This document shows positions 1 to 6,718 of a stretch of DNA of 11,261 nucleotides, piece after piece. Under the pieces are notes generated by a model. It was not told where the DNA came from. It saw only the letters and a program-made list of their open reading frames with translations, and did no database searches. Every line of letters begins with the position of its first letter. Within the stretch, counting starts at the first letter, position 1. The translations under genes were made by a program, and so were the position numbers. This DNA comes from Desulfosporosinus sp. UBA5188 (GTDB taxonomy: Bacteria; Bacillota; Desulfitobacteriia; Desulfitobacteriales; Desulfitobacteriaceae). The stretch spans positions 1,702 to 12,962 of the forward strand of contig DHWG01000036.1 in the NCBI GenBank assembly GCA_002413075.1, written 5' to 3'.

Positions 1-336
1 GGCATCGGAATCATGAATATTATGCTCGTTTCGGTGACTGAACGGACACGGGAAATCGGAATCCGGAAAGCAATTGGGGCTAAAAGCAGAGATATTTTAA
101 TGCAGTTCCTGATCGAAGCCGTCGTGCTTAGCGTTTTGGGGGGAGGTATTGGCATTGCCATTGGTTATGGCGGATCTAGCCTTGCAGGGCAAGCCTTAAA
201 GATGAGCACCAGTATTTCCCCAACCTCTGTGTTGGTGGCCTTCTGCTTCTCAGCGGCAATTGGCATCATCTTCGGAGTCTTTCCCGCGCGAAAAGCCGCT
301 GCTATGGATCCGATTGATGCCTTAAGGTATGAGTAA
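1..336 (+). CDS. ABC transporter permease, MacB/FtsX type, C-terminal part (5' partial)
   Basis: The reading frame is open from base 1, so the gene starts outside the window; the first visible residues GIGI precede MNIMLVSVTERTREIGIRKA, the hallmark of the MacB/FtsX-family permease C-terminal domain. About 111 residues are visible: the cytoplasmic TEREIGIRKAIGA-type coupling segment, which contacts the ATPase subunit, then two clear hydrophobic membrane segments (about residues 33-55 and 75-97) and the closing motif FPARKAAAMDPIDALRYE, typical of the end of these proteins. The family works with a separate or fused ATPase to export peptides or antibiotics, or to move lipoproteins mechanically; the substrate cannot be told from this fragment. 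It is the last gene of its operon, since a strong terminator follows. Family assignment is firm; the specific role is unknown. Confidence 0.9.
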   Translation, partial: GIGIMNIMLVSVTERTREIGIRKAIGAKSRDILMQFLIEAVVLSVLGGGIGIAIGYGGSSLAGQALKMSTSISPTSVLVAFCFSAAIGIIFGVFPARKAAAMDPIDALRYE

Positions 337-376
337 GTTAAATTAAACCATGAGAAACCACGGTTGACATGAAATG

Positions 377-418
377 AAGCAGGGAATTTAGCGATTAGGC
401 TAAATTCCCTGCTTTTTC
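377..418 (+). terminator. Rho-independent terminator after the ABC permease
   Basis: A perfect stem of about 15-16 bp (left arm 377-392, right arm 399-414) with a six-base loop (gattag) is followed directly by a run of T (413-417). This is a textbook intrinsic terminator. It separates the ABC transporter unit from the hprK-pts operon, so the latter needs its own promoter. Confidence 0.93.
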
Positions 419-476
419 ATATAAAAAAGACTTCAGGGCCAAGTTTGGGCGATGACCTATTATGATATTCCAATAT

Positions 477-508
477 TTCTGTCGGATATTAACGAAAGGG
501 TATATACT
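477..508 (+). promoter_or_regulatory. Possible promoter for the hprK-pts operon
   Basis: The 149 bp between the terminator and hprK is AT-rich. The best -10 candidates are TATATA (501-506) or the overlapping TATACT (503-508). The only -35 candidate at fair spacing is a weak TTCTGT (477-482), 18 bp from TATATA. A promoter must lie in this gap because a strong terminator precedes it, but this exact placement is an inference. I saw no convincing catabolite-responsive (cre) operator or ribonucleic antiterminator sequence here. Confidence 0.3.
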
Positions 509-567
509 GAACCAATACATTTCTTATGGCATAAACGTGAAAACTATGTCTGAACAATTCAGAGGAA

Positions 568-1470
568 ATGAGGTATCAGCGAAGTATGCTTACCGTCCGT
601 GAATTGGTTGAAGAATTTAACTTTGAAATTCTAGCTGGAAAAGAGGGGCTAGCAAAGCAAATTGAGGATTACAGCATTAAACGTCCGAGTGCAGAACTGG
701 TAGGCTATTTGACGTATTTAACCCCAAAGCGAATCCAGATTTATGGTCGAACGGAGTTAGGTCTTATTCAACAAATGGAAGAGACCACGCGGCGTGTCAA
801 TATTGCGAATGTCATGGTTAAAGAGGTTCCCTGTATTATTGTGACTCGTGGATTACCAGTACCTGAGGAATTGATTGATTTGGCCAATGAGAGGCAAATC
901 CCCCTCTTAACGACTGAACGCTCGACAACCCGCTTATTTTACCTACTCATTCGGTATCTTACCAATCATTTAGCACCGAGCACCCTTCTTCACGGCGGAT
1001 TGGTGGATGTCTATGGCGTGGGTGTTTTAATTACCGGTGAAAGTGGCATCGGTAAAAGTGAGGTTGCTCTAGAATTAATCAAAAACGGTCATCTATTGGT
1101 AGCAGATGATGCGGTAGAAGTTCGTCGCGTCGATGAAGAACACGTCAGGGGAAGAGCTCCTAAGAGAATCAAACATTTACTTGAGGTTCGCGGGTTGGGA
1201 ATACTTGATGTCACAACCTTGTTTGGAGAGAGTGCAGTACGGGATGAGAAAGATATTCACTTGATTGTGCACCTGGAAGAATGGCAAGAAGGAAAGGAAT
1301 ATGATCGTTTAGGCATAGATCCTCCCCCAACCACTGAAATTCTAGGAATTGATCTTCCTAAAATTATTGTGCCGGTACGTCCAGGGCGCACGATCGCTAC
1401 CATCATTGAAGTCGCCGTCATGCAGAACAGATTGAGACACGAAAAGAAGGTGCCCATCCTGAATTTATGA
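568..1470 (+). CDS. hprK: HPr kinase/phosphorylase
   Basis: Bifunctional enzyme that phosphorylates HPr on its regulatory serine with ATP or pyrophosphate and reverses this by phosphorolysis; it is the metabolic sensor of Firmicute carbon catabolite control. The N-terminal half (MLTVRELVEEFNFEIL onward) matches the HprK N domain. The C-terminal half has the conserved LHGGLVDVYGVGVLITG region, the Walker A P-loop GESGIGKS at residues 157-164, the VADDAVEV stretch just after it, and the HprK signature LEVRGLGILDV at 205-215. At 300 residues it is near the usual 305-315. Start choice is uncertain: ATG 568 has a purine-rich AGAGG only about three bases upstream, whereas ATG 586 (residue 7) begins exactly where homologues usually start and could use GAGG at 570-573. 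It is the first gene of the pts operon, 27 bp before the permease, so the kinase is co-expressed with its substrate HPr. Confidence 0.95.
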   Translation: MRYQRSMLTVRELVEEFNFEILAGKEGLAKQIEDYSIKRPSAELVGYLTYLTPKRIQIYGRTELGLIQQMEETTRRVNIANVMVKEVPCIIVTRGLPVPEELIDLANERQIPLLTTERSTTRLFYLLIRYLTNHLAPSTLLHGGLVDVYGVGVLITGESGIGKSEVALELIKNGHLLVADDAVEVRRVDEEHVRGRAPKRIKHLLEVRGLGILDVTTLFGESAVRDEKDIHLIVHLEEWQEGKEYDRLGIDPPPTTEILGIDLPKIIVPVRPGRTIATIIEVAVMQNRLRHEKKVPILNL

Positions 1471-1497
1471 GGAGAAACATAAAAGGAGTTTGATGTC

Positions 1498-3492
1498 ATG
1501 TTTAAAAAAGCCTTCCAAGTACTTCAGCAAATAGGACGAGCCTTAATGACACCCGTTGCCGTTCTACCTGCCGCAGGTTTGCTACTCCGCCTAGGAAATC
1601 AGGATTTACTGAATATGCCGGTGATTAAGTCGGCGGGCGGCGTTATCTTTGACAATCTTCCACTGGTCTTTGCTATAGGGGTAGCCATCGGTTTGGCCGG
1701 AGGGGAAGGCGTTGCTGGGTTAGCTGCGGTCATAGGTTATCTGATCTTAACTAAGACCCTAGACAACATGGGAGAATCGTTTCATTTGGTGCTTCCATAT
1801 CAAGGCGCGACTCATTTTATTGATATGGGCGTTTTTGGCGGTATTATTATTGGTTTGGTTGCCGCCCTTTTGTACAAAAAATTTCACAATATTAAGCTAC
1901 ACCCTGTCCTTGGATTCTTTGCGGGAAAACGCTTTGTGCCCATTATTACTGCCGTCGCTTCCCTAATCCTCGGAGTGGTATTTGCCTACATTTGGCCGCC
2001 AGTTCAACAGGGCATTGATGCAGCAAGTAACTGGGTTATGCTCTCAGCGTCCGGTCCGTTCTTTTTTGGATTTATTCAGCGGCTGTTAATACCCTTTGGA
2101 CTCCATCACATCTTCCAAACCCCGTTTTACTTTACGATGGGAAGCTTTACAGATCCCGTAACGGGGAATGTGGTTCATGGTGAAATGGCCCGCTATTTTG
2201 CCGGAGACAAAACGGCAGGACGCTTCATGGTGGGTTTGTTCCCGTACATGATGTTTGGCTTGCCAGCAGCAGCGTTAGCGATGATTCATGAAGCCCGTAT
2301 TGACCGTCGTAAGGCAATCTCTGGATTGCTGATTTCTGCGGCACTGACCTCCATGTTAACAGGAATTACCGAACCGATCGAGTTCGCGTTCTTGTTTGTT
2401 GCGCCACCCTTATTTCTAGTGCATGCCGTATTAGCGGGTTTTTCCTTCACCGCAATGGATCTACTACATGTTAGAAATGGCTATACTTTCTCTGGTGGGG
2501 GAATTGACTATTTTTTAAATTACGGACTGTCAACCAATGGCTGGATAGTGATTCCCTTTGGCTTGTTATTGGGCGTACTCTACTACTTCATCTTCCGATT
2601 CGCGATTCGCAAATGGGATCTCAAAACGCCCGGGCGTGAGTCAGATGAAGAACTGGAGGAACTCCAAAAGCACACTCAGACTATTTCTACAGGCAGTAAG
2701 GCCTCAGGTATCCTCAAGGCGTTTGGAGGAAAGGACAATTTAACCGTCCTTGATGCCTGTATTACCCGTCTGCGAATCACGGTGAAGGATCCAAAACTGG
2801 TCAATAAAGGGGCCCTTAAAGAGCTCGGTGCTTCCGGGGTCTTAGAAGTGGGACAAAATTTCCAGGCCATTTTCGGAACCCAGTCCGACTCGTTAAAGGA
2901 AGAAATAAAAGAACTAATACAAACAGGAGCCACAGAGGCTCCAGAGGCTGCGGAGGTTACAGGCCACATAGCGGAAAGCCTTCCTGGGACACCAAAAGCA
3001 GACACTGTCTCTTCCGAAATTTCTAAAGGGAAAGCATTATCCATCGTGGCACCCCTTTCTGGGGAAATTATAGATCTGACAGACGTCCCTGATCCGGTTT
3101 TTGCAGAGAAGATGATGGGAGACGGATTTGCAATTAAGCCTTCCGACGGTCTGGTGTTATCTCCCGTCAAAGGAAAGGTGTTTAATACGTTCCCGACGAA
3201 ACATGCGTTAGGTTTAGTGAGTGAGGACGGCCTGGAAGTACTCATTCATATCGGGTTAGATACCGTCAATCTAAAAGGCCAAGGATTTGAACTGTTGGTG
3301 GCGGAAGGCGACTTGGTTGCGGTAGGAACTCCGCTCTTAAAGGTGGATTTACCCTATATTGAAGCGAAGGCAAAGTCCTCCATCACACCAATTGTGTTTA
3401 CCAATTTACAAGGGCAAACTCTGGAATTAAAAAAAGGCTTGGCTAAGGCAGGGGAAACTTTGGTTTGTGTTGTTCACCCGAGTAAACTATGA
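1498..3492 (+). CDS. ptsG: PTS permease, glucose/N-acetylglucosamine family, fused IICBA
   Basis: Single-chain Enzyme II that imports and phosphorylates a sugar, 664 residues in the order IIC-IIB-IIA. IIC (about 1-380) is a membrane channel with many hydrophobic segments; it contains FGLHHIF, MMFGLPAAALAM and the substrate-loop motif GITEPIEF (289-296), and ends at WDLKTPGRE. IIB (about 402-475) carries the phospho-accepting cysteine in DACITRLR (Cys421). IIA (about 515-645) has the paired active-site histidines: TKHALGL (His569) and LIHIGLDTVNL (His584), 15 residues apart as in E. coli IIA-Glc (His75/His90). The start ATG has AAGGAG at 1483-1488, nine bases upstream. IIC mixes PtsG-like features (HHIF, AMIHEA) with NagE/NagP-like ones (GGGIDYFLNYGLST), so glucose or N-acetylglucosamine are both possible; the symbol is a family label. 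IIA in cis means no separate crr is needed. Confidence 0.92.
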   Translation: MFKKAFQVLQQIGRALMTPVAVLPAAGLLLRLGNQDLLNMPVIKSAGGVIFDNLPLVFAIGVAIGLAGGEGVAGLAAVIGYLILTKTLDNMGESFHLVLPYQGATHFIDMGVFGGIIIGLVAALLYKKFHNIKLHPVLGFFAGKRFVPIITAVASLILGVVFAYIWPPVQQGIDAASNWVMLSASGPFFFGFIQRLLIPFGLHHIFQTPFYFTMGSFTDPVTGNVVHGEMARYFAGDKTAGRFMVGLFPYMMFGLPAAALAMIHEARIDRRKAISGLLISAALTSMLTGITEPIEFAFLFVAPPLFLVHAVLAGFSFTAMDLLHVRNGYTFSGGGIDYFLNYGLSTNGWIVIPFGLLLGVLYYFIFRFAIRKWDLKTPGRESDEELEELQKHTQTISTGSKASGILKAFGGKDNLTVLDACITRLRITVKDPKLVNKGALKELGASGVLEVGQNFQAIFGTQSDSLKEEIKELIQTGATEAPEAAEVTGHIAESLPGTPKADTVSSEISKGKALSIVAPLSGEIIDLTDVPDPVFAEKMMGDGFAIKPSDGLVLSPVKGKVFNTFPTKHALGLVSEDGLEVLIHIGLDTVNLKGQGFELLVAEGDLVAVGTPLLKVDLPYIEAKAKSSITPIVFTNLQGQTLELKKGLAKAGETLVCVVHPSKL

Positions 3493-3497
3493 TATTT

Positions 3498-3530
3498 GTA
3501 AGTCTTGATTGATTTTAGTAAGTCCTGATT
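3498..3530 (+). repeat. Short direct repeat in the ptsG-ptsH gap
   Basis: Two copies of a 13-base unit, gtaagtcttgatt (3498-3510) and gtaagtcctgatt (3518-3530), differ at one base and sit 20 bp apart in the 62-bp gap before ptsH. They have no hairpin potential with each other. They may be a small local duplication; a binding site is possible but unsupported. Confidence 0.5.
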
Positions 3531-3554
3531 TTATTTGGAGAGGAGGTTGTTAAC

Positions 3555-3803
3555 ATGGAAAAAACCTTCACAATTAAAAGCCCTTCAGGGTTACACGCTA
3601 GGCCAGCAGCTCTGCTGGTGCAAAAGGCAGGTTCATTTCCCTGTGATGTTTTCTTGGTTAAAGGGGAAAAAAAGGTCAACGCTAAAAGTATCATGAGCCT
3701 ACTCGCGTTGGGAATTGAAGCCAATGAAGAAATCGTGGTCATAACCGAAGGCGAGAAGGAAGCTGAAGCCCTGCAAGCCATTGGCGAACTTTTAGAAGCC
3801 TAA
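3555..3803 (+). CDS. ptsH: Phosphocarrier protein HPr
   Basis: Small cytosolic phosphocarrier, 82 residues (the family is about 85-90). It takes phosphate from Enzyme I on the histidine in SGLHARPA (His14, the family's His15) and passes it to the IIA domain of the permease. KSIMSLLALG contains Ser45, equivalent to the Ser46 phosphorylated by HprK, so the protein has both the catalytic and the regulatory site and is true HPr rather than Crh, which lacks the histidine. Translation is served by a perfect AGGAGG (3541-3546), eight bases before the ATG, stronger than the sites of its neighbours; this fits the high HPr levels usually needed. It lies between the permease and Enzyme I, 20 bp before the latter. 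Confidence 0.97.
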   Translation: MEKTFTIKSPSGLHARPAALLVQKAGSFPCDVFLVKGEKKVNAKSIMSLLALGIEANEEIVVITEGEKEAEALQAIGELLEA

Positions 3804-3823
3804 GTTATAAAGGGGTGGTAGAA

Positions 3824-5542
3824 ATGGAATACACCGGAATTAGCGCAGCTTCAGGCTATGCCCTGGGACCAGCCTTTCTGCTTCAGGATTCAAAAATTCA
3901 AGTGGTAAAATCCGAGGTTCCTAAAGAAAACCTGAACTCGGAAATACTGCGGTTTGAAGAAGCACTGGGGAAGGCCGCGCATGAACTTGAGGCCATCAAG
4001 GAAAAAACTCGACAAACAATCGGTGCTGAAGAAGCAGAGATTTTTTCGGCACATATCATGGTCTTGGAAGATCCTGAATATAGTGGAGCGATTAAGGAAC
4101 TGATTCGTGCGGAAGCATGGAATACGGAATGGGCCATACAGGAAGTAACGAATCGGTTTCTGGGGCTTTTTGCAAGCATGGATAATGAATATATTCGGGA
4201 ACGAGCGGCGGATTTAAGGGATGTCTCCAACCGATTACTTCGCCATTTGCTGGGGATAAGGTCCCAGTCGTTGTCTGAAATCACAGAAAAGGTGGTTTTA
4301 TTTGCTCATGATTTAACCCCTTCTGATACAGCCCAGTTAGACAAGGACAAGGTGGTCGGCATTGTGACCAATATCGGAGGGCGTACGTCCCACTCGGCCA
4401 TTATGGCGCGTTCCATGGAGATCCCGGCAGTTGTGGGAATGCAGGATCTTGTTGAAAAGATTAAGGCCGGAGACTTCGTCATCGTTGACGGAAGTGAAGG
4501 AAAAGTCTTTGTTAATCCTACTGAGGATTTAATCAAAAGCTATAAGGGAAAACAGACTCGTTATGAAGCCCAGCGGCAAGAACTCAAAAAGCTGGTTTCA
4601 CAACCGTCCATGACGCCGGATGGGCATCAGGTTGAACTGGTAGCCAACATTGGAAATCCCCAGGATGCCTTGGTTGCGGTTACGAATGGCGCCGAGGGGA
4701 TTGGGTTGTACCGAACCGAGTTTTTGTATATGGGCAGACAAGAGCTTCCCTCAGAAGAAGAGCAATTTGAAGCGTATAAAGCGGTGGCCGTGATGTTCGG
4801 TAAAGAGCATCCGGTGGTCATTCGCTCACTGGATATCGGGGGAGACAAAGCGCTACCTTATCTTGATATGCCTAAGGAAATGAATCCCTTTCTGGGCTAC
4901 CGGGCCATCCGGCTCTGCCTTGACCGGACAGATATCTTTCGGACACAGCTCAGAGCGATTTTACGCGCCAGTGCTTATGGGAATATTAGGCTGATGTATC
5001 CTATGATTGCCACTCTTGAAGAACTCAAAGGGGCGAATAAAGTACTGGAAACGGTCAAGCAAGAATTGCTCGCAGAAACGATTCCTTTTAATAAGGGACT
5101 GGAAGTCGGGATGATGGTTGAAATACCCGCTGTGGCTGTTATGGCTGACCGTTTCGCGAAGGAAGTTGATTTCTTCAGTATTGGAACGAATGACTTGATC
5201 CAGTATACCATGGCGGCCGACCGCACGAATGAAACCGTTTCTTATCTGTATCAGCCCTTTAATCTTGCTTTGTTGAGGTTGATCCGGGGCGTAATTGAAG
5301 CAGCTCATAAGGCAGGAATACGCGTGGCTATGTGTGGAGAGATGGCTGGGGATTTAACCGCATTCCCTATTTTACTCGGACTTGGTCTCGATGAATTCAG
5401 CATGAGTGCCAGTTCAATTTTACCGGCACGTGCCTTGGTGCGTCAACTGCCGTGGAGAAAAGCACAATTGATTGCTGAAGCTGTCTTGGAGATGGATAAT
5501 CCTCAAGAAATTGATGTCTATGTAAAGCAAAAAATGCAGTAG
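3824..5542 (+). CDS. ptsI: PTS Enzyme I (PEP-protein phosphotransferase)
   Basis: First enzyme of the PTS: autophosphorylates from phosphoenolpyruvate and transfers the phosphate to HPr His14. From ATG 3824 it has 572 residues, the usual length. The N-terminal HPr-binding domain is followed by the swivelling phosphohistidine domain with GGRTSHSAIMARS (active His190), then the C-terminal PEP-binding barrel with TEFLYMGR, IRSLDIGGDK, SIGTNDLIQYTMAADR (from residue 452) and the conserved catalytic cysteine in VAMCGEMAGD (Cys504). The frame also allows GTG 3815, but that codon lies inside the Shine-Dalgarno run AAAGGGG, which sits eight bases before ATG 3824; the ATG is therefore preferred. It is the last gene of the pts operon; an intrinsic terminator follows within 20 bp of the stop. 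Confidence 0.96.
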   Translation: MEYTGISAASGYALGPAFLLQDSKIQVVKSEVPKENLNSEILRFEEALGKAAHELEAIKEKTRQTIGAEEAEIFSAHIMVLEDPEYSGAIKELIRAEAWNTEWAIQEVTNRFLGLFASMDNEYIRERAADLRDVSNRLLRHLLGIRSQSLSEITEKVVLFAHDLTPSDTAQLDKDKVVGIVTNIGGRTSHSAIMARSMEIPAVVGMQDLVEKIKAGDFVIVDGSEGKVFVNPTEDLIKSYKGKQTRYEAQRQELKKLVSQPSMTPDGHQVELVANIGNPQDALVAVTNGAEGIGLYRTEFLYMGRQELPSEEEQFEAYKAVAVMFGKEHPVVIRSLDIGGDKALPYLDMPKEMNPFLGYRAIRLCLDRTDIFRTQLRAILRASAYGNIRLMYPMIATLEELKGANKVLETVKQELLAETIPFNKGLEVGMMVEIPAVAVMADRFAKEVDFFSIGTNDLIQYTMAADRTNETVSYLYQPFNLALLRLIRGVIEAAHKAGIRVAMCGEMAGDLTAFPILLGLGLDEFSMSASSILPARALVRQLPWRKAQLIAEAVLEMDNPQEIDVYVKQKMQ

Positions 5543-5558
5543 TTACCGAACGATCTTG

Positions 5559-5587
5559 AACCTGTCACTGAATGTGGCAGGTTTTTT
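5559..5587 (+). terminator. Rho-independent terminator after ptsI
   Basis: A ten-base-pair stem (5559-5568 with 5574-5583, including one G-T wobble) with loop tgaat is followed by six T residues. It closes the hprK-pts operon and separates it from the gntR-murI-glm unit. Confidence 0.88.
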
Positions 5588-5617
5588 AGTCCTCAATAAG
5601 GGCTTTTCCTGTTGGTG

Positions 5618-5647
5618 TTGATAATATGAGAAAGTTTATTAAATACT
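5618..5647 (+). promoter_or_regulatory. Possible promoter for the gntR-murI unit
   Basis: TTGATA (5618-5623) is a good -35 match. AATACT (5642-5647) is a fair -10 match 18 bp downstream. A second option nearer the gene is a -10-like TAGAAT at 5731-5736 without a good -35. The gap after the ptsI terminator (5588-5764) must contain a promoter, but which of these is used is inferred only. Confidence 0.3.
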
Positions 5648-5706
5648 AAGATAAAGAAGGAAACGATCAATAGAATGACGAAGTGATAGTTTATGTTAGA
5701 TTGGAC

Positions 5707-5716
5707 TGGTTAACCA
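5707..5716. promoter_or_regulatory. Palindrome TGGTTAACCA upstream of gntR, candidate operator
   Basis: A perfect ten-base palindrome lies 48 bp upstream of the preferred gntR start and just before the -10-like TAGAAT. Its left half with flank, ACTGGTTAAC (5705-5714), reappears with one inserted base as ACTGGTTCAAC in a second palindrome after murI (7663-7674). GntR proteins bind palindromes and often regulate themselves, so this is a reasonable but unproven operator candidate. It does not match the classic FadR/HutC-type consensus. Confidence 0.28.
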
Positions 5717-5764
5717 TACCAATACATGCATAGAATAGAAGAGAGTCTTGGAAGAAGGATTTCT

Positions 5765-6718
5765 ATGGATCTGGACAGGAAAAGTGGTATACCCTATTAT
5801 ATCCAGCTTAAAGAGCAGATACGGCGGCGTATTACCCAGGAGGTTTGGACTTCAGGGACGAAACTTCCGACAGAACGGGAGTTGGCGGAAAGTTTAGCGG
5901 TCAGCCGTAATACGGTGAGTCAAGCCTATAAAGAACTTGAAAGTGAAGGGATCTTGAGCTCAGCTCGGGGCAGAGGAACTTATGTAGCAGATACTCTACT
6001 GATTAAGCAGCAGGAAGGTCGTAAAGAGAAGGTGTTGCGCATTATTGACGTGGCCATGGAAGAAGCGGTTGGACTCGGGTTTTCCATCGACGATTTTGTC
6101 TCCTTTGCTCATGTACGCGGGATGGAAAAGAAGCATCTTCTGTCTCGAATGAAAGTGGCTTATATCGTGAGTAACCCTGAGCAACTCTCAGACGGCCATT
6201 GGAATCTGGGCCTTGGTGTAAGTCTCCTACCGTTTTTACTCTCAGAACTTCAGGAATCCCCCAGGGCGCAAGAGCGCTTGGGCGGGATGGATCTGGTGGT
6301 CACGGGAGTGACTGAACTCGCTGAAGTAAAAACCCTCTTTAATAACCTTCACATTCCCATTCTCGGAATATCCTTACAGCCTAAACTGGGGACCATCGTG
6401 CGTATCGCGAAATTGACCATGGGTCGTGATTTGGCACTGGTCTGTGAAAGTAACCAATTTGCAGAAAAAGTAAAAGGAGCCTTAAAACAAGCTGGTTTGC
6501 AGCCAGAAATTATAACGCTGATTCAGCCTAGTGAGAACATTTTGCGTGAGGCGTTACGGCAATGTGGCGCCGTGATTTTAGCACCAAAGCTTCGACCTCG
6601 GGTTGGAAAAGTGCTTCCGGAAAACATGGAATGTATAGAGTTTCGGTTTGAACCGGATGCAGGTAGCCTCAATTTACTTAGGGGTTCTTTACTTGAATTA
6701 AAGGGGGAGAAACGTTGA
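5765..6718 (+). CDS. GntR-family transcriptional regulator with long, atypical C-terminal domain
   Basis: DNA-binding regulator of 317 residues. The first 75 residues form a GntR winged helix: GIPYYIQLKEQI, TKLPTERELAESLAVSRNTVSQAYKEL (recognition helix near 46-58) and the wing SEGILSSARGRGTYV. The N-terminal part is of the YtrA-like kind, but the remaining 240 residues do not look like the FadR/FCD, HutC/UTRA or MocR aminotransferase effector domains. They read as a soluble alpha/beta domain with GMDLVVTGVTELAEVK, IPILGISLQP and GRDLALVCES stretches, faintly like a periplasmic-binding-protein fold; this is an impression only. Cyanobacterial PlmA is a family example with a similarly long C-terminus. 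The start ATG 5765 has GAAGGA five bases upstream; ATG 5726, 13 codons earlier in frame, has no ribosome site. The stop overlaps the murI start, so the two are translationally coupled, and the ligand may concern glutamate or cell-wall state. Confidence 0.88.
   Translation: MDLDRKSGIPYYIQLKEQIRRRITQEVWTSGTKLPTERELAESLAVSRNTVSQAYKELESEGILSSARGRGTYVADTLLIKQQEGRKEKVLRIIDVAMEEAVGLGFSIDDFVSFAHVRGMEKKHLLSRMKVAYIVSNPEQLSDGHWNLGLGVSLLPFLLSELQESPRAQERLGGMDLVVTGVTELAEVKTLFNNLHIPILGISLQPKLGTIVRIAKLTMGRDLALVCESNQFAEKVKGALKQAGLQPEIITLIQPSENILREALRQCGAVILAPKLRPRVGKVLPENMECIEFRFEPDAGSLNLLRGSLLELKGEKR

Noticed and set aside
2676..3245. A 189-codon open frame on the minus strand
   Set aside because: It lies wholly opposite the IIB-IIA part of the PTS permease, whose catalytic motifs are intact; the minus-strand translation is serine/proline-rich and shows no recognisable domain or good ribosome site. 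It is a shadow of the real gene.
3898..4284. Minus-strand open frame of 128 codons opposite ptsI
   Set aside because: It overlaps the conserved N-terminal domain of Enzyme I, has low-complexity serine-rich content and no family features.
5657..5670. Possible catabolite-responsive (cre) site upstream of gntR
   Set aside because: AGGAAACGATCAAT keeps the central AANCGNT core but misses several conserved flanking positions, including the closing CA; too weak to call.
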